This document shows positions 9,478-16,744 of a DNA stretch of 64,000 nucleotides, piece by piece. Positions within the stretch are counted from its first letter, which is position 1, and each line of letters begins with the position of its first letter. The notes under the pieces were generated by a model, which was not told where the DNA came from, did no database searches, and was given only the letters and a program-made list of their open reading frames with translations. Source of the stretch: Novosphingopyxis iocasae (GTDB lineage Bacteria; Pseudomonadota; Alphaproteobacteria; Sphingomonadales; Sphingomonadaceae); the NCBI RefSeq assembly GCF_014334095.1, contig NZ_CP060495.1, positions 1,449,001 through 1,513,000 of the forward strand, written 5' to 3'. Position numbers and translations under genes: made by a program.

Positions 9478-9558
9478 GGCTTAGCGGCAAATCGGTGCAG
9501 GGGGCAGCCAATCAAACTGGCTTGCCGCCTGCGCTCGGCTCCTACGCCCGATCGCTGT

Positions 9559-10767
9559 TCATCGGTCGATCAGGGTCGTTGGCTGCTCTTTACGAAAAAC
9601 AACGATTCCGTCGAGGATAAGGCTCCAATTCTCTGTTTGGAACCGATGGCGAAGGGCGGCACTTTCCACGGTACCCGCCCTGGCCAGCCATCCATGTCCA
9701 AAGAATGCTGCTTCACCGTTCATTTCCGACGAAGCGAGGTCTTCGAGCGATCCTGGCGGAGGAGACGGCAGGTCGATGATCTGACGTTTGCCCTGCCGCA
9801 CCGAACCGCCAAGTGCTGTAAAGCCGATCGTCGAAGCGCCATCACCGAAATGCTGTGCAATTAGCGCTCCAAGCGGCTGCCGCGCTGTACCACGCGCAGA
9901 TGCTTTAGCGAGGTGAACGGTAGCCCCCCAAATGATAATCTTGCTCCCCTTACCTTTGCGCTTTTCATACCACTTGAAATTGCAGAACATCGATTCTTCG
10001 CGTCCCTGGATCTTCTGTTCTTCATCCATGAAGTCGCGACCGATCCACCTGCGCAGGCCACGAGCTTGCACAAGCAGATCGGTCCGTTTTCCACGGCGCA
10101 TAGCAACGACAGCCTCGTCAATACATTCGAACAATGCCAGCTGCTCCGAAGGGCGATAGGCTTGCTCTGTCGGAAAATCGAAATAGACGCGCTGGCGAAG
10201 CCTCGCTGCACATTCTTCACTACGTGCTAATGGTAAAGCAGCGAACAGCTGCAGCCCCAGCAAGTCGTTGGAAAATTGCTGGCCAGCCGCGCCTAACTGA
10301 TCATCCAGACCACCCAGAAAGATCTGTTTTCCATTGGCTTTATCAGCCAAGAATTTGATAAGTGGCTGGATTTCACTGTCGTCTTTCCACAATCCGCCTA
10401 AAGCGGCTCGCAGTGTATTTTCGTCGATGCGATCACCGAGGGAAACTTGCCGATTGAGCTCGTTAAACTCGTAAAAACTGGCTTCGAACAAAACGGTATC
10501 AAAACCGCATTTTTCGATCAGCTCCCTTACAAGTTGCGCTTTAAACTGTTCCGTCGCACCATCACCATGGTTAGCTCCTTCGCCCAGCATTACGCTGTTC
10601 CGCCCGCAAAGTGTCTTCGTCGTTACAGACAGCGCGGAAGCATTAGCATCCTGACGGGATTTTTCGCTAGCTTGATGCATCAACGCTAGCTTCGGCGGAC
10701 GCGGAGAACACCCCGCCGTTATTACACATGCGCAGAGAAGAAGCCATCGAGCGAATGTTCTCAGCAT
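9559..10767 (-). CDS. Erythromycin-esterase-like lipoprotein, last gene of the RiPP operon
   Basis: This 402-residue protein starts with a lipoprotein signal (WLLLCACVITAGC, lipid Cys20), so it should be exported and membrane-anchored. The mature part matches the erythromycin-esterase family: LGEGANHGDG (Glu63, His67), LFEASF (Glu95) and a late WGATVHLAKAS that carries the other catalytic-type histidine. Known members open macrolactone rings by hydrolysis. Here it follows the SPASM gene by 46 bases on the same strand. The start at 10767 is chosen for the signal peptide; an in-frame ATG at 10845 would overlap the previous gene and bury the signal. Base composition is AT-richer than the chromosome on either side. 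A role in self-protection or product processing is inference. Confidence 0.85.
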   Translation of the reverse strand: MLRTFARWLLLCACVITAGCSPRPPKLALMHQASEKSRQDANASALSVTTKTLCGRNSVMLGEGANHGDGATEQFKAQLVRELIEKCGFDTVLFEASFYEFNELNRQVSLGDRIDENTLRAALGGLWKDDSEIQPLIKFLADKANGKQIFLGGLDDQLGAAGQQFSNDLLGLQLFAALPLARSEECAARLRQRVYFDFPTEQAYRPSEQLALFECIDEAVVAMRRGKRTDLLVQARGLRRWIGRDFMDEEQKIQGREESMFCNFKWYEKRKGKGSKIIIWGATVHLAKASARGTARQPLGALIAQHFGDGASTIGFTALGGSVRQGKRQIIDLPSPPPGSLEDLASSEMNGEAAFFGHGWLARAGTVESAALRHRFQTENWSLILDGIVVFRKEQPTTLIDR

Positions 10768-10813
10768 AATCGCACCCCAACAATGCCGCCTATCGCCTAG
10801 CGAACTGCACCGA

Positions 10814-11878
10814 TCAGTCGGACCAACTCCCAGAATAGGGGTCATAAGTACATTTTAATGGCTTTGATGTGCTGTCATCGCTCTCCAGATACGCACGACA
10901 ATCGGTGCAGACGTATCGAAATTCGCAATCTCTGCAAACGTCTATCTTATCTTTTGCCAAATCCCAGACCCTTGTGAACTCGCTTGTTCGCACTATATTG
11001 TTTATGCGATTTACATCCTTACCGAACGACTTTTTCATGGAGGGGCAGTTACAAATACTGCCGTCGGACCGAATGGACAGCTTCCTATTCAGGCAGCCGT
11101 TGAAATGATTTAATTCAGCGAAGAGGTTGGCCGACGGCGCACAGAGAGAGCCCTCGGTAATGGCACCGCAATCCGAAGCACCGTTCAGTTTTCTTTCCTG
11201 CCAGCGATATAGTTTACCACCGAATGCAGAAACTTGCGACATCTCCAAAAGTCGGTCTTTGGGAGCGCCGTGCAGCACAAGGGAGACTAGATTGGTGAAC
11301 TGCTCGAAGAGAGCTCTTGTTGAATCGTCAGACCACTCTTCTGACCACACAGCCAAGAGTTGCACATGCCTTATCGACGTTCCATCTATGATATGCAGAA
11401 GCTCTCTCGTTTTTTGGGAATTCAATAGGGGACCAAAACCTCTAATTTGGATCGCGGGACAGTGAACCTCGTCCAGCTGATCGATAATGCTCTGCCACGG
11501 ATGGTCTTGTTCGTTCACGTCAACGACACTGTTCAATATTCCATGTGGTGCCGACCAGTCCGTCTCAGGAGGGCGGAAGGCGTTGGCAATTTCAGGCTTG
11601 AGTATCTGCCCAACCTCATTGCGTTCTAGAAACAATAGAATGGCCTGAGCATTTTTCTTGGCAACATGTCCGAGTCCATCAACATCTTTCATCGACAAAC
11701 CTGAGGGCCGCGCAGCGAGCGCGATGAGAGGTGCATAGGCCGAGTCAAAGCGCAGTAAGCGATAACGATCAAAATCGTAAATCGCAGAGAATGCCGAACC
11801 GTGGACCAGACGGCAGGTCGGGAAAAGGTAGAATCGCTTATCCGCCTCCTCAGCAGCGCCCAACACTTTCTCCCTCAT
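10814..11878 (-). CDS. Grasp-with-spasm system SPASM-domain peptide maturase
   Basis: This 354-residue protein matches the SPASM-domain partner of grasp-with-spasm RiPP systems. The N-terminus has the family pattern RFYLFPTCRLVHGSAFSAIYD. The C-terminal third carries a cysteine-rich SPASM region: Cys246, Cys262, Cys276, Cys278, then CRDCEFRYVCTDCRAY (Cys315, 318, 324, 327) and Cys343 in KPLKCTYDPYSGSW. There is no CX3CX2C radical-SAM motif anywhere, so it should bind Fe-S clusters without doing radical-SAM chemistry itself. Its ATG overlaps a TGA (ATGA) of a 61-codon frame just upstream, and no good ribosome site precedes it. The exact role of the family in peptide ligation is not settled. 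Confidence 0.9.
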   Translation of the reverse strand: MREKVLGAAEEADKRFYLFPTCRLVHGSAFSAIYDFDRYRLLRFDSAYAPLIALAARPSGLSMKDVDGLGHVAKKNAQAILLFLERNEVGQILKPEIANAFRPPETDWSAPHGILNSVVDVNEQDHPWQSIIDQLDEVHCPAIQIRGFGPLLNSQKTRELLHIIDGTSIRHVQLLAVWSEEWSDDSTRALFEQFTNLVSLVLHGAPKDRLLEMSQVSAFGGKLYRWQERKLNGASDCGAITEGSLCAPSANLFAELNHFNGCLNRKLSIRSDGSICNCPSMKKSFGKDVNRINNIVRTSEFTRVWDLAKDKIDVCRDCEFRYVCTDCRAYLESDDSTSKPLKCTYDPYSGSWSD

Positions 11879-12060
11879 ATTCTCGAGATCGGCTTGGAGC
11901 CGCCCAGCGAGGGAACAACCGCTGAGGACAGCGATGGGATATAATACTGACCGCGTTGGGAATTGTTTTCTTCGATTTTCTTTGTGTAGATTACGTGAAA
12001 TGATAACGGAATTACCTGCAGGAAAGCATCAGGTATCTGCAAGCGATCAAGGTCTTCCAT
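11875..12060 (-). CDS. Possible small coupled gene between the ATP-grasp and SPASM genes (61 aa)
   Basis: This small frame fills the 168-base gap between the ATP-grasp stop and the SPASM start. It begins 14 bases inside the 3' end of the ATP-grasp gene, with AAGGG eight bases ahead of its ATG. It ends in a TGA that overlaps the SPASM ATG (ATGA). The SPASM gene lacks its own convincing ribosome site and its own frame has no other ATG, GTG or TTG start back to a stop near 12031, so reading through this frame may be what couples its translation. The peptide (IPDAFLQVIPLSFHVIY in the middle, PSLSSAVVPSLGGSKPIS near the end) matches nothing I recognise. It may be a coupling leader, a second substrate or chance. 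Confidence 0.35.
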   Translation of the reverse strand: MEDLDRLQIPDAFLQVIPLSFHVIYTKKIEENNSQRGQYYIPSLSSAVVPSLGGSKPISRI

Positions 12061-13108
12061 CGGTTTCGCCCTTTCTAAGCCATTCTGCGATCAATCGATC
12101 GATCGCCATGTTGCATATCTCGTCCAGCGGACCATATTGGCCACCCGGATTCACTTCTAAGAAGATGTATTCCCCATTTTCGTCGACTATTAGGTCTATC
12201 GAACCCGTATTTATTTTGAGTTCCTTCATGAGGTTATCTAGTTTTTGTTCAACATCTCGCGGAAGATCGACCGGGACATTCCGATTTGGAGAATCATAGT
12301 TATACTTCCTGAAGTCTATCGCTGTTTGCTCGTCATTCTGAGAAATAATCGCAAACGAATAGAATTTGCTCTCTAAGAAGAACGATCTGATTTCGTACTG
12401 TTTTTCAATCTTCCGTTGAACGAGCGACGAGGGAAAGCTGCGTGGAAGTGTGGTACCGCTGGCAACATCGGATAATTTTTCAGTGTAGCTGAAATAGGCT
12501 TTGCCGGCGCCGTCAAAGTCCCAAAGGTAAAGGCCATTCGCCAAAGATTTTGTCACATACCTTTCCGGATCCGCGGTATGGTCATCGCTCAGACTTTGCG
12601 AGACCTCAAATTCAGGTGTGCGAAGCCCCACGCGGCGCGCTTCATGCGAGACGATCAACTTGTTTGGATCACCAAGAAACGGGTTCCCCAAAACCCTGAT
12701 GCCGGAATTCATCACGGCATGGTGAAAATATTCTCTAGCAACCCGACCCTCAGCGGCGCATTTCTTTGCCAGAGCATCGGCAAGAGCAATCTGATGCGGG
12801 AAAGACTTTTTAAGCAGCAGTTCTCGAGATTGCTTCGGTTCTGCCGGATACAAGGGCGAGAAGTTTCCCTTACGAAACCATACCGACCTAAAATCCGAGA
12901 GTGTCCAACTTTGGTCGTACGCCTTTATAGTGACATCGGCATCGCGTAGTATAACATCATTGATTGAAGAAGATGGCGCGTCTTCATTGATGCGAAATAT
13001 GGGCACATTCATAAAGCGCAGCCAGTCGCAAACTCCATTGGTGGATGGGTCGCGTAATTTACTGAAAATCAGGACCGGCGCGTTCGCTGGGTTTAATTGA
13101 CTGGGCAT
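12047..13108 (-). CDS. Grasp-with-spasm system ATP-grasp peptide maturase (graspetide ligase)
   Basis: This 353-residue ATP-grasp ligase belongs to the MvdD/MvdC-like peptide maturases that join Ser/Thr or Lys side chains to Asp/Glu carboxylates as macrolactones or macrolactams. Visible family marks are LIFSKLRDPSTNGVCDWL (13-30), VWFRKG (76-81), EIRSFFLESKFYSFAI (239-254), IDFRKYN (264-270) and the metal/ATP end motif TGSIDLI...FLEVNPGGQYG (301-326). It is full length. It follows the precursor gene by 53 bases, across a strong hairpin. The sequence ahead of the ATG is pyrimidine-rich with no obvious ribosome site. AT content is higher than in the flanking chromosome. Confidence 0.93.
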   Translation of the reverse strand: MPSQLNPANAPVLIFSKLRDPSTNGVCDWLRFMNVPIFRINEDAPSSSINDVILRDADVTIKAYDQSWTLSDFRSVWFRKGNFSPLYPAEPKQSRELLLKKSFPHQIALADALAKKCAAEGRVAREYFHHAVMNSGIRVLGNPFLGDPNKLIVSHEARRVGLRTPEFEVSQSLSDDHTADPERYVTKSLANGLYLWDFDGAGKAYFSYTEKLSDVASGTTLPRSFPSSLVQRKIEKQYEIRSFFLESKFYSFAIISQNDEQTAIDFRKYNYDSPNRNVPVDLPRDVEQKLDNLMKELKINTGSIDLIVDENGEYIFLEVNPGGQYGPLDEICNMAIDRLIAEWLRKGETDGRP

Positions 13109-13123
13109 CTGGCGAGGTCAAAG

Positions 13124-13152
13124 GGGGAAAGGTTCCGACGGAACCCCTCCCC
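13124..13152 (-). terminator. Intra-operon stem-loop between precursor and ATP-grasp genes
   Basis: Read on the minus strand, GGGGAGGGGTTCC, loop GTC, GGAACCTTTCCCC forms a 13-pair stem (two G-U pairs) beginning 9 bases after the precursor stop. The bases after it (CTTTG) give only a weak U-tract, so it is more likely a partial terminator or an mRNA 3'-end stabiliser than a full stop. Such a site would raise precursor over enzyme levels. Confidence 0.65.
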
Positions 13153-13161
13153 TCAATGGAC

Positions 13162-13347
13162 TCAGTCGGCGTCGTCAGTGCCATCAATATGGCAGATCGA
13201 TTTGGTGCCGCACGTGCAACCAATCGATGCCTCGGATTGCAATCCGCCGGCAACGTGGTCGAGTTCCGCACCAGTAAGAACCTGCATGCGGTCCTGCGAA
13301 GCCCCTTCCAACGAAGCCTCAATACTTTCGAGCACATTTCTGTCCAT
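13162..13347 (-). CDS. Candidate RiPP precursor peptide with double-glycine leader (61 aa)
   Basis: This 61-residue peptide has an acidic, helical leader ending in LTGAELDHVAGG (Gly34-Gly35), the usual double-glycine type. The putative core of 26 residues follows and contains Cys44, Cys46 and Cys52, hydroxyl or amine donors (Thr45, Thr48, Lys49, Ser50, Thr57) and acidic acceptors (Glu39, Asp55, Asp58, Asp59, Asp61). It is the first gene of the island, right before the ATP-grasp gene. A very strong ribosome site, AGAGGAGGAA, sits 3 bases before the ATG. A 92-codon frame on the same strand covers it but has no ribosome site or leader features. No homologue is recognised beyond the leader pattern. 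Confidence 0.8.
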   Translation of the reverse strand: MDRNVLESIEASLEGASQDRMQVLTGAELDHVAGGLQSEASIGCTCGTKSICHIDGTDDAD

Positions 13348-13364
13348 TATTTCCTCCTCTTAAA

Positions 13365-13385
13365 AGAAGCATAAAAAATGCTTCT
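13365..13385 (-). promoter_or_regulatory. 5'-leader hairpin ahead of the precursor gene
   Basis: On the minus strand AGAAGCAT, loop TTTTT, ATGCTTCT forms a perfect 8-pair stem followed by TTTA, only a few bases before the AGAGGAGG ribosome site. It could act as a weak attenuator, as mRNA protection or as a switch that exposes or hides the ribosome site. Confidence 0.5.
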
Positions 13386-13394
13386 GGAGAAATG

Positions 13395-13422
13395 AGTATG
13401 ATCTTAAGCTTCAGACCGTCAA
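13395..13422 (-). promoter_or_regulatory. Putative sigma-70 promoter of the RiPP operon
   Basis: On the minus strand TTGACG (13422-13417), a 16-base spacer and CATACT (13400-13395) resemble -35 and -10 boxes. The predicted transcript would start near 13388 and lead straight into the leader hairpin and precursor gene. The 241-base gap back to ribB contains no other gene. The -10 match is only 4 of 6. Confidence 0.4.
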
Positions 13423-13588
13423 CATTTCCCACTAAGAGAATGATCCATTAGCGTTTTACTTTACTCGGATATGGACCAATGTCGGTCAAGTTAGTACTAT
13501 TCAACCGATGGTAACAATTAGCCACCAAGTCGGAGCGACTTGATAGATAGCGTCAGGAGCACACCAATTTCTCCCCGGATGCCTGGTA

Positions 13589-14863
13589 TCATTCAATCGC
13601 ACGCTCGCCGACGATGGAGAGGCCGTAGGCATCCAGGCCGACCAGGCTGTGGTGCGAGTTGGTGAGCAGGATCATGTCGTGCACGCCCAGTTCGCTCAGG
13701 ATTTGGGCGCCGGCGCCGTAATCGCGCAGTTCTTCGGGCTGGGCGGTCGGCTTGCCCTGCCGCGCATCGATCGCCTTGCTCATATAGGTCGGTGTGGCGC
13801 GGTTCAGGATCACGACGACTCCCGCGCCTTCTTCCGCGATTAGCTCCATAGACCGGGCCAGCATCCGGCTGCGATCCCCCGCCTCCCCCAGGATGTCGGC
13901 GAAGGGAGAGAGCTGGTGCATGCGCACGAGCGTCGGCTTTTCGGGATCGATCTTGCCTTTCACCAGCGCCGTCTGCTCGGTACCGGTGGCCTTGTTGTAA
14001 TAGGCCGTACAGGTCCACTCCCCGCCCCAGCGGCTTTCGAACCGTTCTTCGGCGCGCTTCTCCACCAGCCGGTCATGCTGGCGCCGATAGGCGATGAGAT
14101 CGCGGATGGTGCCGATCTTCAGATTATGCCGCCGCGCGAAGCCGACCAGATCGTCGAGCCGCGCCATGGTGCCGTCATCGCGCATGATCTCGCAAATCAC
14201 GCCCGACGGGTTGAGCCCTGCAAGGCGCGAAACGTCCACCGCCGCCTCGGTATGGCCGGCGCGGATCAGTACGCCGCCTTCGCGCGCCACCAGCGGGAAG
14301 ACGTGGCCCGGCGTCACGATATCCTCGCGCCCCCGATTGGGGTCGATCGCGACATTGATGGTGCGCGCCCGGTCGCCCGCGGAGATGCCGGTGGTCACCC
14401 CCTCTTTCGCTTCGATCGAGACGGTAAAGGCGGTCGACATGCGGTCCTCGTTGCGGCGGACCATCAGGTCCAGGCCCAGCTCGTCCACGCGCTCCTTCGT
14501 CAGCGTCAGGCAGATGAGGCCGCGGCCATGGGTTGCCATGAAGTTGATCGCATCGGGCGTCGCCATCTGCGCGGGGATGACGAGATCGCCCTCATTCTCC
14601 CGGTCCTCGTCATCGACCAGGATGAACATACGTCCGTTCACCGCCTCGTTAATGATTTCCTCTGGCGTCGCCATCACGCTGCCGCCGTCGCTGGCAAGAT
14701 AGGCCTCCAGCTTGTCGAGCGTTTCGCCGCTCGGGTTCCAGTCGGGCGTGCCGAGATGGCGCAGCGTGTTGGCATGAAGCCCGGCGGCGCGGGCAAGCCC
14801 TGCGCGGGTCATACGACCGGAATCGACGAGGGCGGTGAGGCGAGAGCGGAGTGTCTGTGTCAT
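13589..14863 (-). CDS. ribB: 3,4-dihydroxy-2-butanone 4-phosphate synthase with N-terminal HTH-like region and degenerate GTP-cyclohydrolase-II half
   Basis: This 424-residue protein makes the four-carbon precursor of riboflavin from ribulose 5-phosphate. The RibB domain (about residues 65-265) is intact, with DDEDRENEGDL at 84-94 and the later HVFPLVAREGGVLIRAGHTEAAVDV. The C-terminal half has the GTP cyclohydrolase II fold but lacks the zinc-binding cysteines (the usual SECLTGD...CDCG is replaced by HQLSPFADILGEAGDRSRM), so that activity is probably lost. Residues 8-56 resemble a small helix-turn-helix (LARAAGLHANTLRHL). The start at 14863 is chosen because the frame further upstream overlaps rlmJ. 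Confidence 0.93.
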   Translation of the reverse strand: MTQTLRSRLTALVDSGRMTRAGLARAAGLHANTLRHLGTPDWNPSGETLDKLEAYLASDGGSVMATPEEIINEAVNGRMFILVDDEDRENEGDLVIPAQMATPDAINFMATHGRGLICLTLTKERVDELGLDLMVRRNEDRMSTAFTVSIEAKEGVTTGISAGDRARTINVAIDPNRGREDIVTPGHVFPLVAREGGVLIRAGHTEAAVDVSRLAGLNPSGVICEIMRDDGTMARLDDLVGFARRHNLKIGTIRDLIAYRRQHDRLVEKRAEERFESRWGGEWTCTAYYNKATGTEQTALVKGKIDPEKPTLVRMHQLSPFADILGEAGDRSRMLARSMELIAEEGAGVVVILNRATPTYMSKAIDARQGKPTAQPEELRDYGAGAQILSELGVHDMILLTNSHHSLVGLDAYGLSIVGERAIE

Positions 14864-14931
14864 GGGGCGCGATATCACAGCGCAATGTGAGAAGTGCAAG
14901 GCCCCTTTCACATTTTTGATGTGACCCGCCT

Positions 14932-15774
14932 CTAATCGCTCAACCAGTCCGCGGAAATCTTCCCCTTGTGTCCTTCCGGTGCCAGCGCCGCGCGCAGAGC
15001 ATCGATCAGCGGCGCCAGCGCCTGCGTGAAGGCATAGGGCGGATTGACGATGAAAAGACCGGCGCCGTTGTAGATATCGGGCTGATCGGCATCGTACAGC
15101 CAATGCTCGACATTGAAGAATTTCGGGATGCCCAGATTGCGCAGCTTGTTCTTCCACTGCCGATGCGTTCCGCGGTCTTTCAGCGGATACCAGATCACCG
15201 TCACGCCATGCGCCCATTTGCGCTGGGCGGCGGCGAGCGTGGCGGTGATGCGCTCGCGTTCGTCCGTCTCTTCATAGGGCGGATCGACCACCACGACGCC
15301 GCGCGGCGTCTTGGTCGGCAACATCGCCAGCCACAGCTCATAGGCATCGCGCTGGTGAATGGCCGCAGACGTATCGCGCATCGCGCGGCAAAGCGCCTGC
15401 ACGTCTTCGGGATGCTTTTCATTCAGGATCAGCTGGTCTTGCGGGCGAAGGAGCTGCGCGAGAACCTGCGGCGATCCGGGGTAAAGGCGCGGGCCCACGG
15501 CCCCATCCGCCCCGCCGTTCACGGCCTCCACGGCCGCGCGGTAATCGTCCAGCAAGGGGTTCCGGTCGGCAAAGGCGCGCAGCACGCCGTGCGTGGCCTC
15601 GCCCGTTCGCCCGGCCTCATCGCCCTGAAGGTCGTACAATCCGCAGCCGGCATGGGTGTCGATCAGGGTCAGCGCAGACGGCTTGATCTGCAAGGCCCGG
15701 ACGAGCGCGATCAGCAGGCTGTGCTTTACGACATCTGCGCTGTTTCCGGCGTGAAAGGAATGGCGATAGTTCAT
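14932..15774 (-). CDS. rlmJ: 23S rRNA (adenine(2030)-N6)-methyltransferase RlmJ
   Basis: This 280-residue methyltransferase modifies A2030 of 23S rRNA. It begins with the family hallmark MNYRHSFHAGNSADVVKH. A SAM-binding LTLIDTHAGCGLYDL follows, and the catalytic DPPYEE motif lies at about residues 160-165, the DPPY form expected of N6-adenine methylases. The length equals that of the E. coli enzyme (280). It lies 68 bases upstream of ribB on the same strand. Confidence 0.95.
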   Translation of the reverse strand: MNYRHSFHAGNSADVVKHSLLIALVRALQIKPSALTLIDTHAGCGLYDLQGDEAGRTGEATHGVLRAFADRNPLLDDYRAAVEAVNGGADGAVGPRLYPGSPQVLAQLLRPQDQLILNEKHPEDVQALCRAMRDTSAAIHQRDAYELWLAMLPTKTPRGVVVVDPPYEETDERERITATLAAAQRKWAHGVTVIWYPLKDRGTHRQWKNKLRNLGIPKFFNVEHWLYDADQPDIYNGAGLFIVNPPYAFTQALAPLIDALRAALAPEGHKGKISADWLSD

Positions 15775-15822
15775 GAAAATTCAAAGTCCTGACGATGGTC
15801 GTGAACGATCGGTCGTCTGTGC

Positions 15823-16371
15823 CTAGGCGGAGACCTCAGCGAAACTGCCCGGCTCTATTCCGTCGACCGTCCAGTCGCCGATCGACCAGCGGACGAGCCT
15901 GAGGGTTGGAAAGCCGGCGGCAGCCGTCATGCGGCGCACCTGCCGGTTGCGCCCTTCGCGGATGGTGAGCTTCAGCCAGCTGTCGGGGATCGATTTGCGC
16001 TCGCGGATCGGCGGATTGCGCGGCCACAGATCCGGCGCGTCGATACGGGCCACTTCGGCCGGCAAGGTCATGCCGTCCTTCAGCTGCACGCCCTGCCGCA
16101 AGCGATCCAGCGCCGGTTCCTGCGGATCGCCTTCCACCTGCACCAGATAGGTCTTGGGCAGCTTGAACCGCGGATCGGCAATCCGCGCCTGCAGCCGCCC
16201 GTCATCGCACAGCAGAAGCAGGCCTTCGCTGTCCCGGTCCAGCCGCCCGGCGGGATAGACGCCCTTTACCGCAATGAAATCCGACAAGGTCGCGCGCACC
16301 GTCGGCGATCCGCGATCGGTGAATTGCGACAATACGCCGAAGGGTTTGTTGAACAGAAGCAGCCGGGCCAT
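15823..16371 (-). CDS. rluE: 23S rRNA pseudouridine synthase, RluE/RsuA family
   Basis: This 182-residue protein of the RsuA/RluB/E/F class isomerises a uridine in rRNA. The catalytic motif is [16 protein letters not shown], with the nucleophilic Asp in GRLDRD. The C-terminal [25 protein letters not shown] is the family end signature. It lacks an S4 domain, which points to RluE rather than RsuA or Rlu[11 protein letters not shown] at 16371 is the preferred start; an in-frame ATG at 16401 is possible. The exact target uridine is by family analogy. Confidence 0.87.
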   Translation of the reverse strand: MARLLLFNKPFGVLSQFTDRGSPTVRATLSDFIAVKGVYPAGRLDRDSEGLLLLCDDGRLQARIADPRFKLPKTYLVQVEGDPQEPALDRLRQGVQLKDGMTLPAEVARIDAPDLWPRNPPIRERKSIPDSWLKLTIREGRNRQVRRMTAAAGFPTLRLVRWSIGDWTVDGIEPGSFAEVSA

Positions 16372-16744
16372 GCTTTGCCCATACCGCCCGATGGCGGACA
16401 TGTCTCCAAGACCATGAATTGGGCGAACTCCACCGCTGGGCAGACCGCGCGCTGTCCTACACTCGTCGTCATCGGCTAGACCGGCCCGATGCAGCGCCCT
16501 CATTTTCTGCGGATTCAGCGACCCTCCACTCACCGCCGACAGCACTCGCCTCGCCCGAATTATGAGGGGGGTGTCCCATGACCGGTGCGACCTTTCGGTT
16601 CGCAGCCCGTGGGCACTCGCGGCCCGAATCATCGCCCTGCCCGCACCCCGCCCCTTGGCATCCCCCCGCCCCGCTCCTATGCCGGTATGGCATCCGGCGT
16701 CCCCGCCATTCGGCATCGCGGCGCCCCATCCGATGGAGAGTGAT
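16372..16744. other. Divergent intergenic region, no gene seen
   Basis: This 373-base gap between the rRNA pseudouridine synthase gene and the acyl-CoA dehydrogenase gene should contain both promoters. Frames run through it but show no conserved pattern. The only clear signal is GGAGAG at 16735-16740, the ribosome site that sets the start of the dehydrogenase. No tRNA, riboswitch or repeat was recognised. Confidence 0.4.

Noticed and set aside
13059-13337. 92-codon frame overlapping the precursor gene
   Set aside because: No ribosome site and no leader pattern; the other frame has both.
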